Shown piece after piece: positions 10,376 to 20,318 of a DNA stretch of 64,000 nucleotides. The position numbers and the translations under genes were made by a program. This DNA is from Zarea fungicola (Eukaryota > Ascomycota > Sordariomycetes > Hypocreales > Cordycipitaceae). The notes under the pieces are model-generated. The model worked only from the letters and a program-made list of their open reading frames with translations. It had not been told where the DNA came from and did no database searches. The stretch is from assembly GCA_900169235.1 (NCBI GenBank), contig FWCC01000122.1:62001-126000 (forward strand), in the 5' to 3' direction. Each line of letters begins with the position of its first letter. Position 1 is the stretch's first letter.

Positions 10376-12049
10376 GGCTGGTGTCAGGCGGCGGCGTCGT
10401 ACTCAACAACAATTATGAGACAAGCATGCAACCATAAGTCGGAAATCTTCACGCACCGAGGACGAAATCTGCTGATAATCGCAGCAGCGAGGTGAAACAA
10501 TGATGGAGCAAATTCACGGAACTGAAAATTCTGCTATAAAAGTAACTTGAACTATCTCAAGGGCGTGAATTGCATCTCCTGGCATTTTGAAGGCGGAATG
10601 CATAGTCAGCACACAACGTCTCCTCCATCTTTGGTATGTTTTGGCGACACTTACAGTGGCTTGCCAATGTCAGCGAGGCGGGTCTTAAGGCTGTCATCTC
10701 CAACGCTAGCTAGGAATGGTAGAAAAGGGCGAGCGTTGGCTCGCTAGTCCTAACTAGGTAGGTTGCTCCAATTCGATTCTACACTGGTTGTCCATGTACG
10801 TATGTTAATCAAGTCGTTGCTGCATTTTCATGTCCAATTTCGAGATGGAGTGGGGATACGACTAGGTGTGGAGGGTTTCGTCCCGAGTGGTCAAGAATCC
10901 ATGCATGCTCTCCAGATTAAAAATTCATGATACTGCTACAATAAGTCCTAAGCAATGTGACAGCAGCTTTGCTCGATCCCGGCGCCGAACCAGTGCAGCC
11001 GAGTTGCAAGCGGCAATCAGCCTGAGAAATGGCGATGATTCAGATTGTGGCTACGGCTGGGTTTGTGTTCTGTGCCAGATTCTTACTGCCTGCACCTCGG
11101 GTTTAAACGGGGTACTTTGATTCCCTTGGTCTTCGTAGGGGAGGTTGTTTTGGAAGCCGACGCTAATCCGGCTGTAGTCAACTGGCGTATGACTCTCGCA
11201 TTACCTCCCAACGGACGTATTCGCCAAAGCTCTCAGGCATCCTATGTATTCACTGGACTGTCGCAATCGCAAATTACCCTCATCTCTGGTCACGCACGCG
11301 ACCAGGACGCCGGTCAAAACACTCTGCTCACCAGCATGCTCCTTGAAACGAGTGTATTGGTCCAGCCTCGCAACGCAAGCATGGAATTTACATCTCACGC
11401 ATGGGCTGCTCTTTAATGGAACGCCTGTTTCTCTACATTGGCATCATCGGCACATCTCACATTGGTTTCACCGACAACGAGGCACGGCCAATCGCATCGC
11501 GGCGGTTGGCAGTGGCATCGGCGGCCTGGTCTTCGCCAGGCGAGTGATGCTATGATTACCAACCTCGGAGGTGGCCTGGCCGTTTGGCCTCACGGCCGTG
11601 TGCGGTGCTATTGTGAATATGCACTGCTCGCTGCTTATCCATGATCGGAACAGACAGATTGTGTGCAACCAAAGCGGGCTCGAGTGCTGGCTCCTGAAGC
11701 GGCGACCGTTACATGCAATTATTGCCTGGGCTTCTTTTAGAACTCTTAGACACAGAATGGTGCCGTTCTCTTTCCCGGATAATGGAAAGAGTATTGTCTA
11801 AGCTTGAGCAAGGCTCTGTTATGGGTGCGCTGGCGAACCTGGGCATGACCATCGGATGCCGGCGATGGGGTTTCGCAGCAACAGGTATGGTTGATTCCAA
11901 GCAGTCACCGCAACCATATCGCTGTCGAGCCTCTTTTGCTTTGGACTCTGGATACCGGGGACAAGGCAGGTTCCTGTGATGCTGTCGATTGTTTGGACCT
12001 CGTTTCGATCCCATCGTGCTGTACTGCAACAAAAACAGAGTCATCTCTG
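10376..12049. other. Degenerate stretch, possible upstream part of the ABC transporter relic
   Basis: No intact gene. In the + strand near 11270-11420, a frame reads ITLISG...GQNTLLTSMLLET...FNGT, which resembles a decayed first nucleotide-binding domain (Walker A and the following strand) of an ABCC transporter. A frame near 11810 reading GSVMGALANL could be the end of the second membrane domain. Both would lie in the right order and orientation before the clear second NBD relic, but the spacing is shorter than in an intact gene. I regard this assignment as weak. Confidence 0.3.
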
Positions 12050-12870
12050 CAGACTGACTGCCGTTTTAGTCAGGACAAGCAGAGTGCCCCTCTGGTGCCG
12101 CAGAAATGGCCTAGCGCTGGCAAGGTCGACTTCAACTGCGTTACATCAAGATAACAGTATGTATAGCCAGAATTGTAGTCTTGTCTTGGACTTCTGAATC
12201 CTAGCTGACATAATGGAAACCAGAGCACAGAGTGACAGGCCGCTTGCTGCGATAACCAATGTCACGGCCAGTATTAAGGCTGGGGAGACGATCGGCATCT
12301 CTGGGCGAACGGGAAAGTAAGCGCAAGCGTGCCTTTATACTTCTATCATTTGCAGACATCTTCTTACAGTATCTTATGAGTGGCAAATCACCTGTGCTTG
12401 TTAGCATGCTGCGCTTCTAGAGAACTCTGGAAGTATTAGTATTGACGACAGGGAGATTAGTACTGTACACCGCGATCTGCTGCGAGCTCGGATTACTACT
12501 ATCACCCAATCTGGTATTGAGTTGAGAGGTTCTGGGAGGTTTAATCTCAATCCCTTTGGCGATGAATTGGTTACCGACGAAAATCTTACAAGTCCACTTC
12601 ACCAGGTCGGACTGTTGCAATTAATTCAATTGCGAGGGGGTCTCGAAGCTTACGTGGGGAAGATAAAGCTATCTCAAGGCCAAAAGCAGTGTTTTTCAGC
12701 TCGCGCGCGCCCTTGTACATAAGCAGAGTACAGAGTCGAAGCTTTTATTGGTGGATGAGGGCACTGAGAGACGAGTCCAAGATATCATGGATAAGGAGTT
12801 TGCCGAGTGCACTATGATTGTAATATCTCATCGCCCCAGGAAACTGATGAGGGGTTTGCTACATTTTTAA
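12050..12870 (+). pseudogene. ABCC-type multidrug transporter relic, second nucleotide-binding domain
   Basis: Fragments in order match NBD2 of fungal C-type ABC transporters. The linker PQKWPSAGKVDFNCVT is near 12100. AAITNVTASIKAGETIGI then runs into Walker A GRTG, apparently split by an intron before GKS near 12390. Next come GSISIDDREISTVHRDLLRA, FNLNPFGDE, a signature LSQGQKQ near 12672, Walker B LLLVDEGT near 12747, and an ISHR H-loop near 12827. It is broken: in-frame stops at about 12155-12200, a one-base frameshift at about 12417 (after MLRF), and another near 12690 between QKQCF and the expected LARAL. The membrane domains are absent or unrecognisable. It is a non-functional remnant of an efflux pump. 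Confidence 0.85.
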
Positions 12871-13264
12871 ATCTGCATTGTTCTAGAAGACACGAATACC
12901 ACCTAGAACGCAGCCAACCATTCGTTGATTGAGTGGAATTCAGTATATTAGATACGACAATACAAGCCAATTTTAGAGTAATTATGTTACAAATGCCATT
13001 AGTCAGGCTCGATCAGGGGAAAATGAACAAAAAGGAACAGTGTAGAGTATGTCATCCAACGGGCGATGTACCTGTGGTACTCATTAAGCCAGAAAGCAGA
13101 GAATTACTTTGACCCACTGCTGCTGCTGCTGCCTGCTTCTGTGCTGAACTTCGGCGCTGCTGTACTTTGCAGAACCTCACCACTGAGTTATTCGTCGGAA
13201 AGTCAGGCTTGTGGCGCTTGTGGCGAGGAAATAAAACCCTAAGACGAGAAATCTGGTGCCGAGC
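12871..13264. other. Intergenic, promoter side of MFS gene
   Basis: About 390 bp between the transporter relic and the MFS gene. No coding signal or repeat of note beyond a short CTG/CAG-rich run near 13110. Confidence 0.5.
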
Positions 13265-14942
13265 ATGAACTTCTCGGGAGAATCGCAGCGGGGAGAGGAG
13301 CGACCGCTCCTCAGCGGCTCTAGGGAGGCATCCCCCGCCCGAGGCAGCCCATCCCAAGCAGAATTACCAACCCGAGCATGGTCACGCCGCCATCTCCTCA
13401 TCTCCAGCATCCTGGTACTCATAACAGTAATGCAGGCTGCAGTATTTGTCACTCCCGCCATGAATCACCTCGTTGAAGCAGCGGCCTGCCAGCAGCTGCA
13501 CCCCGATGTGACGGACTGCTACGACGACCCTATCTGCAAGAGTGCTGATGTGCAAGATCGCCTGGCCATGATTATGGGATGGGAGACGACTTTTGCACTA
13601 ATACCAGCACTGGCTACTGCCATACCATATGGCATATTTGCAGACAGATATGGCCCAAAGGTTTTGCTATTGCTCGTTGTGGTGGGGGGTTTTGTCGTTC
13701 AGGTCGGCGAGCTCATTACCGGTATGTTGCCTGGACACAGTGTTCTTGGTGATACATATTTCTCACCTATTTCAGTTTACTATCCCCAGACATTCGATCT
13801 GCGTGGCATCTGGGTTTCTTCCGTTGTCGGCAATCTAATTGGCGGGGGGCAGCTCGGCTTAGACGCGATGCAGTATGCTCTCGCCACCCTGCTGGCGAGG
13901 GAATCCAATAGGCAAGTAGTTGTCAAACATAGGCTGCTGCAGCTAACATTCAAAGGGCCGATATATTCTTTTACACAATTTGCCTCACGCAGCTCATTGT
14001 TGCGCTTACCGGCCCAGCCGTCTACTGGGCCATGAGCATTGGACCCGTCTTCTCGCAACTTCTTGGAATGGGCATCATGGTTCTGTCCATTCTATTTACA
14101 CTCACACTACCCAATGGGCTCCATATTAGTCAACGCTCTGAACCACAAAAGGTCGACACTCCCAGATCAGTTCACCAAACCATGCGGGAGGGATTTGTTT
14201 CACTTGGACATGCCGCCATACAGTATGCAAAACTCTTTGGCCGTGACAGGCAGCTGGCACTGTTACTGTTTAGTCTCATATTTAGCACGATTGGCGTGCG
14301 ACAGGCTCTTATTCGACAGCAGTATGCCACGAAACGGTACGGTTGGACGTGGGCGGAGGTAAGATGCCGCAATTCGAAGGCTGAAGATGCCCGCACTTCG
14401 AACCTGTCTGGGCTGACAAGCAATAGGCTGGCGTAATGATCTCGCTGATATCCCTTGTGAGCCTGTTTGTGCTGGCACTTTTTGTGCCCATTTCCAGCCA
14501 CTTGCTCTTACAACGGACCACGCCTCTGCGCAAAGACATGTGGATAGCACGGATCGGAATCATGGCACTTTTCATTGGTAGCATACTCATCGGGTTGGCT
14601 AAAACGACTAACCAGTTCATTGCCGCGCAGTCATTATATTTGGTGGAGCTGTGCTACGCACCAGCCATCACCAGCGTGATTGCATCCTTGGCAGGTCTGG
14701 ATGCTCTGCATGGCACGACAGGTGCTGGGGTTGTATACATGACTGTGGTTTTCATGCGCACGGTTGGTTCCGTTGTGGCGGGGCCTCTTATTTTCGGCAT
14801 GTTCCGCGTCGGTATGAACTTGGGAGGCGATTGGATTGGTCTACCGTTTTTCTTTGAGGCGATGCTTCAAGTGTTTACAGTGGCCGTGACTTTTAGTGTG
14901 ACGGGAGCCGATAGACACGGTACAGGAGAGCAGGGTAGCTGA
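13265..14942 (+). CDS. Major facilitator superfamily transporter
   Basis: Exons 13265-13721, 13776-13911, 13956-14358 and 14427-14942 encode 503 aa with about 12 hydrophobic segments. The loop after TM2 has the MFS signature form YGIFADRYGPK, and TM1 is LLISSILVLITVMQAAVFV. The extracellular loop between TM1 and TM2 is Cys-rich (CQQLHPDVTDCYDDPIC), as in a fungus-specific MFS group without assigned substrate. The start is the first in-frame ATG (MNFSGES). The second intron begins GCAAGT and ends AAAG, i.e. a GC-AG intron; no GT donor nearby keeps the frame. The substrate is unknown. It sits beside an efflux-pump relic. Confidence 0.83.
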
Positions 14943-16060
14943 GGAAAACAGGGATGACTGATTCAAAAAGGTGGATGTGACTTGCTACGAAACCCTTCTT
15001 CGGGGTAATAACTCATTGTCTGGGATTTCCGCCGGACGATTGCTCCAGGTCCGTCTGGAATGATGGGCGGAACACGAAATCCACTTTGATTCAAGAAAGT
15101 TAGACTGTCCGGCAGACTGTCCAGGTTACTTCATTTTCACTCGTTCAACGTCCAACTCGTTCCACTCAGATACGGTTCTGATGCAAGTCTGCACGGCGGT
15201 GGATGTGGCGACCCAATATCGGGCGTCCGATAGTGAACGCCCACTCTGCATCCTTGAGTGAATAATCTCCACATGATTCTTCGCCGTGGTACAATTATCT
15301 TACTACTGAAACTGAGAGTTCGGCTGCAGCCTTGGATTACTAACGGCGACTTGCAGCTCCCCACCAGCTTGCATATGCAGCTTACGCTGGAGTTAATAAC
15401 GGAGAGTACTCGTACGCAAAACATGGGCCGAGATGTACTTCGTAAAGACTGCGCTAACTAGGCTCCCAATATCGAAAGCGGCAGGTCGCTGTCGAGAGAC
15501 GGTGCGGCGGAGCCCGTTTAGTTACCGAACTGTACAATATAATTTTTTTTGAGTAACTGTCTACCGCAGCCTGATCAGCGATTCTAGTATACTGACGTCT
15601 TGTGTAAAGTTTGGCTTCCCTCAAAGCCGTGTGGACCTGAGCTTCCTTGAGTACTCGTGATGGGGGTCTGCTCGCCAAACTGCTACAAAGTGTATTCCTC
15701 AACCAAAAGGTGCTTGTAAGAGGATAACGATTGATGCTGCATATCTACCGTAAGCAACGTGTGTGAGCCTTTTGCAACGAATGTGAGTCCCTTGGTCCAG
15801 TACATAACCTTTTAGAGTCGGTTTGAACAAGTCTCCGAGCCACAAGCATTGCATGCGACGTGCAAACCATCTCACACGGGCAGTCCTCGGCAGGCATCAC
15901 TCACGAGGATCATTACCTGTACACGACAATCCTGGCTCTTGGCAAACACGCAGATTCCACCCTTTCGCGGCCATTTCCAAATGCATCCATACAAAAGTAC
16001 TCAGCAGAGACCGTTGCCGGTATAGCTACTTACAGACCAGATTAGTGTAACAATAGTCAA
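14943..16060. other. Intergenic, no gene seen
   Basis: About 1.1 kb between the MFS gene and the promoter of the small secreted protein. A 61-codon frame at 15860-16045 has no family resemblance. Nothing else stands out. Confidence 0.5.
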
Positions 16061-16067
16061 ATATAAA
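16061..16067 (+). promoter_or_regulatory. TATA-like element of the small secreted protein gene
   Basis: ATATAAA about 90 bp upstream of the ATG at 16157, followed by a C/T-rich leader and CACC directly before the ATG. This arrangement is typical of strongly expressed fungal secreted-protein genes. Confidence 0.5.
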
Positions 16068-16156
16068 GGGGTCAAGCCCTCCCTACATTTCCATCAACAC
16101 CCCATCAACACTCGTAACACTCACCCCTGTTTTAATACTTTAGAATACTCATCACC

Positions 16157-16375
16157 ATGCACTTGGTCAAGACTCTCGCCCTTGTTGCCGTTGCCGTTTT
16201 CGGCGTTGCGGCCTGCAGCTCTGGAGAGTTCCGTTGTGGTAACCGTGGCGGTGCTCCCGGTCCTGACGGTGCCATCTTCATCTGCAATGTTTCTGGCCGC
16301 TGGCAGTTCAGTTCTCAGTGTGGCGGTCCCACATGCTGCCAGGGCGGCGGCAACAACGTCCACTGCGTCTGCTAA
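16157..16375 (+). CDS. Small secreted cysteine-rich protein (effector-like)
   Basis: Uninterrupted 72-aa protein. Residues 1-19 form a classic signal peptide (MHLVKTLALVAVAVFGVAA), so the mature part is about 53 aa. It has eight cysteines at 20, 27, 43, 55, 60, 61, 70 and 72 (C-X6-C-X15-C-X11-C-X4-CC-X8-C-X-C), enough for four disulfides, and a Gly-rich composition (GNRGGAPGPDGA). It is shorter than hydrophobins, and the pattern with a single CC pair does not fit them. I do not recognise a named family; it is a candidate apoplastic or antimicrobial effector. It has its own TATA-like promoter and lies tail to tail with the amidohydrolase gene. Confidence 0.8.
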   Translation: MHLVKTLALVAVAVFGVAACSSGEFRCGNRGGAPGPDGAIFICNVSGRWQFSSQCGGPTCCQGGGNNVHCVC

Positions 16376-16643
16376 ATGATCAAGTGAGTTTTGCTCTTGG
16401 ATCCCCGGCCTCGCGGCGAGCGACAGGTTTCTGTACATGGTGTTCAATTATCAATACAATTATAGTTTTACTGCCTGCCCGCGAGTCTGCTCCGCCTAAA
16501 TGGAAGGTATTGTTTACGTATTGTGGAATAGCCTTCGCTATTCTTGAAGTGGTGAAATATTGTACAATTCAATCATAAACGAATAGTGAAATTGTCTAGT
16601 GAAACCAAATTGAGTAAGTCTTGTACACGCCAGTTGACCAAGT

Positions 16644-18175
16644 CTATGCGTCAAAGTCTCCCCTTTGAGCCCGAAGCTTGTCATATCGTAGCACCGCGCC
16701 AAGTAATACACTGGCTCCAAGAGCACTGCTTTAGTTAGCATACATTCCTACAAGTAGACGTTCATCGTACCAGTCTTCAGCGGAGCAATATTCCGTTGGA
16801 TTATGGCTAATGCCTTGACGGGTCGGCGTAAAAATCATGCTCGTCGGGCACCGCAGACTCGTGTAGCAGCTGTCATGGCCTGCACCACTAATCATGGGCC
16901 GCCACAGCTTGGTCGATGCACCCGGCAGCTCGGAACAGACAGCAGCGGCACTCTCCTCAACGGCTGCGATGCACTCTTGGTGAAATTGGACGGCTGGGCT
17001 GTCGACGAGGAGCTTCCAGTCCACCTCGCAGCCCTTTTCCGTGTCCTGCGCAATCGACTGGAACGCGGCCTCGCAGCCAGCCACCATTTTGGCGAGCACC
17101 TCATCTGTGGTGTGGCGTAAATCGAGGGTAAAGGTTGTAGTATGGGCCATGGTGTTGACGGTACCGGGCTCGGCGTTGAAAATGCCCGTCGTGGCGAGGC
17201 CGTCGTGCGACTTGGCTAAGTCGTAGGCGGCGACAATCATTTTGGCGGCCACGAGGACAGAGTCTTTGCGGGCGTAGAGCGGCGTAGTGCCGGCATGGCT
17301 ATCTCTGCCTCGGACGGTAATAGTGAACCATTTAAAGGCTTGGACACCTGATGGTCGTTAGGAATGCATTTACACGTTGCATATTGCGGGCGCGTACCTT
17401 GGACAACGCCAATCTTGAGCCCTTCATCCTCAAGAATGGGTCCTTGCTCAATGTGCAGCTCAAAGTGGGCAGCGAATGGATTTGATTCATGGGATGCTGG
17501 GAGTTCGCCACGATATCCTATTCTGTCGAGCTCTTGCAACATCGTCTTCGCTTCGCCTTGGTGTGGCGTCACCTCTGCAAGATCCCAGGCGTCCTGGATG
17601 GGTACGGCGCCGGCCCAGACGCCTGACGATACTGCCATCTTGGGGAATCGAGCTCCCTCCTCGCTGTGTCTTGTTAGCAGTGGCCAGGAAGCAGACGGCA
17701 AACATACTTTGTCCAGTTTACAACGCCAATACTGCCCTCTGTCTCGACTTCGTTCTCCTGCAGCACCTGTAGCACCTCAAGTCCTGCCAAGACGCCGAGG
17801 ATTCCGTCGTAGCGTCCGCCCGTCGGCTGAGTGTCCAGGTGGGAGCCCATCATAACGGGAGGTGCTGAGGCATTCTTTCCAGGTCGGATAGCAAACAAAT
17901 TGCCCATTTGGTCGACAGATGTATTGCAGCCGAGCGACATAGCTGTCTCTATGAACCAGTCGCGTACAGCCTTGTCTGAGTCGTCGAGGGCAAGACGGGC
18001 CATGCCTGTTTCGGTAGAGAGTCTAACGGAATTAGCATATATACACATAATTTGAATTGACAGCTTACTTTCCATAACGATGGCTGGCACCGAATTGGCA
18101 GCTCTTGTGAAGCGATGTGGCGAGGCGATCTCCATTGACACGGAGCGTCGACTGTAGTTCTACTGCGGATGGCAT
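16644..18175 (-). CDS. M20-type ureido-acid amidohydrolase (beta-ureidopropionase / N-carbamoyl-L-amino-acid hydrolase / allantoate amidohydrolase family)
   Basis: Five minus-strand exons, 18069-18175, 17708-18022, 17398-17663, 16771-17347 and 16644-16725, give 448 aa. The family motifs are complete: GSHLDTQPTGGRYDG (metal ligands His97 and Asp108), NWTNEEGARF (Glu142/143), HIEQGPILE (His211), DSHAGTTPLYARKD (dimerisation lid), and GAGHDS plus GISHNP (His411). The last intron (16726-16770) is required for the usual tail ALGASVLLGAVLRYDKL. These cytosolic dizinc enzymes hydrolyse the carbamoyl or ureido group of N-carbamoyl-beta-alanine, N-carbamoyl amino acids or allantoate, releasing CO2 and ammonia; yeast Pyd3 belongs here. 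Which substrate applies is not determined. It is divergent from a Dal5-type permease, supporting a role in nitrogen scavenging. Confidence 0.87.
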
Positions 18176-18219
18176 AGCTGTAGTTTCGGAGGATGGGCTG
18201 ATTCAACAAGTTAAAGTCC

Positions 18220-18289
18220 AGATAGATGCAGGTCTTATCTCGCACAAACTCGGCAGGTCTTTATCTTTTTATCTATTCCAGGGTTATCT
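18220..18289. promoter_or_regulatory. Cluster of GATA-factor (AreA/NIT2-type) sites
   Basis: Five HGATAR matches in 70 bp: AGATAG at 18220-18225, and TTATCT (AGATAA on the other strand) at 18235-18240, 18261-18266, 18269-18274 and 18284-18289. They lie 45-115 bp upstream of the amidohydrolase ATG, inside the shared divergent promoter. Closely spaced GATA pairs are the known binding arrangement for the nitrogen regulator AreA/NIT2. A further CGATAG is at 18488-18493. Confidence 0.65.
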
Positions 18290-18316
18290 TTAAGTAGCAT
18301 CCGACCACGGCCTGTT

Positions 18317-18455
18317 GCCGACGGCATGGCCCCCGACGGCCGCGACTTGCGGGGGTGGGTCGGCCCGGGGGAAATGGCCGACGGCGGATCATGATCAGTG
18401 ATTGGTACAGATTGGCAGTAGATTAGTTGTACCGTGGAGACTATCGGCCGACGGC
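18317..18455. promoter_or_regulatory. Four CCGACGG sites (everted CGG half-sites) in the divergent promoter
   Basis: GCCGACGGC occurs exactly at 18317-18325, 18377-18385 and 18447-18455, with an 8/9 match at 18332-18340. Each is CCG-A-CGG, an everted pair of CGG triplets with one-base spacing, a layout used by dimeric Zn2Cys6 factors. The sites fall between the divergent amidohydrolase and permease, and a Zn2Cys6 regulator gene follows the permease. Confidence 0.6.
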
Positions 18456-18593
18456 ATTCCTAAAACGTGGGGTACGAGTAAGACGGTCGATAGATTGTGT
18501 TGGTGCATAAATAGCATCCACACACCATACAAATGCAGTGCGACTCCGACCGACAGCAGCGATGGACTTTGTAGTTCCCATCTTTTATTCATC

Positions 18594-20162
18594 ATGACTT
18601 TGGAAAAAGACTTTGAGTCTGGCGACAATGGCTCTACTACCATGGGCACAACAATACAGATTGACAAGGAGGACGAAAGGCGCGTCCTCTCCAAATTCGA
18701 CTGGTTTGTCATGCCACAAATGGCTATTCTTGTCATATTTGCCTACTTGGACAGAACAAATATTGGTTAGTACAAGTAGCTTGCTTTACTTTTGTCTTTT
18801 AACAAGATTAGGAAATGCACGCGTCTTTGGCTTCGAAGAAAGTACTGGTATGAAGGGCACAGACTTTAACAACATTTCCACCTTTTTCTATATTCCCTAC
18901 GTCATCTTTGAGACTCCCTGGGTCTTGGCCGTCAGGCGATTTGGACCTGGCCGAGCCTTGGGTGTTGCTATTATCTGCTGGAGTGCTATCACGATTGGCA
19001 CAGGCTTCGTCCACACATACCCTCAGGTCATTGCGGTCCGCCTCTTGTTGGGTGCATTTGAAGCAGGTCTGTTCCCAGCACTGACATATGTCATTTCTGG
19101 CATCTACCCAGCAGCATCGCAGGGTAAGCGTATCGCTGTGTTGTACATTTCCATTGCACTCTCCGGCGCCGTCGGTGGTCTCTTTGCCTATGGAATCCAA
19201 ACCATGGGCAAGCAGCACGGCCTGGAAGCCTGGAGATGGCTCTTCATTATTGAAGGCACCATTTCTCTTGTAATTGGCGCAATTTGCTGGGTCAGCCTCC
19301 CGACCTCGCCTGAGACGGCGTGGTTCTTGAACGAGACAGAGAAAAATACCATGAGCATGATGAAGCTGCGTGATCAGCCGTACGAGGTGGCGGACAAGTT
19401 CTCGTGGAAGCAGTTTAGCCGGACTCTCCTCGATCCGCTGGTATGGCTTGCATCCGTTGCACTCTTCTGCTCCTCCATCGCTCTATTCGGGTTCAGCACA
19501 TTTTTGCCCACTCTTCTCAAGGGCATGAAGTACGTACGAAACAAATAAATCTGAGGCATGGCTGACCTTTGTAGGTACACTTCGTTGCAGGCAAACTATC
19601 TCAGCATCCCCGTGTACATCTTGGCGTCCATTGGTACCGGCCTCACAACCTACGTTTCGGATCGCTTGAACCGCCGCGCCATCTGCATGATCCACGCACC
19701 TCTGCTTGTCATGACTGGCTATGCTATTGCCGTGGGCTCGAGCAACAAGGCCGCCGGGTTCGCTGGCATGTTTCTCGTCGGCGCCGGTGTCTACTCATAC
19801 AATACCGTTCTTCTCACGTACGTACTTCTCCAATGCCAGTTTACTCCGCTGACACTTTCAGTTGGGTCGCGAACAACATCCACCCTGACTCGAAACGATC
19901 CGTGGCCATTGCAATGGTAGTCTCCATTGGCAACGCATCAGGACTGGCTGCGTCGCAAATTTATCCCAGCCGCGATGCACCGCGTTACATTGTGGGAAAC
20001 TCCATTTCGTTAGGATTTGAAACTCTTGCGCTGGTCTGCGTAGGCCTTGTCTACCTGCTTCTCCAGTACCGCACAAGACAGAAGCAGAAACTCATCAGCC
20101 AAGGTGTACAAAGCAACGGCAAGATGGGAGATCAGGCATTAGATTTTAATTATGTAATGTAA
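18594..20162 (+). CDS. Allantoate/ureidosuccinate permease-type MFS transporter (Dal5/ACS family)
   Basis: Exons 18594-18765, 18812-19529, 19575-19817 and 19862-20162 encode 477 aa. Family signs: FDWFVMPQMAILVIFAYLDRTNIGNARV for TM1 and its loop (positions about 36-62), PYVIFETPWVL, RLLLGAFEAGLFPALTYVISGIYP, EAWRWLFIIEGTISL, and the late WVANNIHPDSKRSVAIAM motif. These are hallmarks of the anion:cation symporter family that includes yeast Dal5 (allantoate, ureidosuccinate) and Tna1 (nicotinate). About 12 membrane segments. The neighbouring enzyme hydrolyses ureido acids, so import of such a compound is the favoured inference, although other carboxylates are possible. It is 418 bp from the amidohydrolase ATG. 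Confidence 0.88.
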
Positions 20163-20318
20163 TTATAGATAAACAAGCCGACATTCTCATTCTCAGTTCC
20201 ATTTCATTTTCGTATCGTCCGAACCCGCTGATCCGCGAGTCATTCATGATAAGACCCACGGCTCCGACCGCGGATGTAATAAGCCGGACTATTAGCCCGA
20301 TATGTGGGCGCTGAGCCG

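Noticed and set aside
15860..16045. 61-codon frame ahead of the small secreted protein gene
   Set aside because: No homology signal, and it overlaps the likely promoter.
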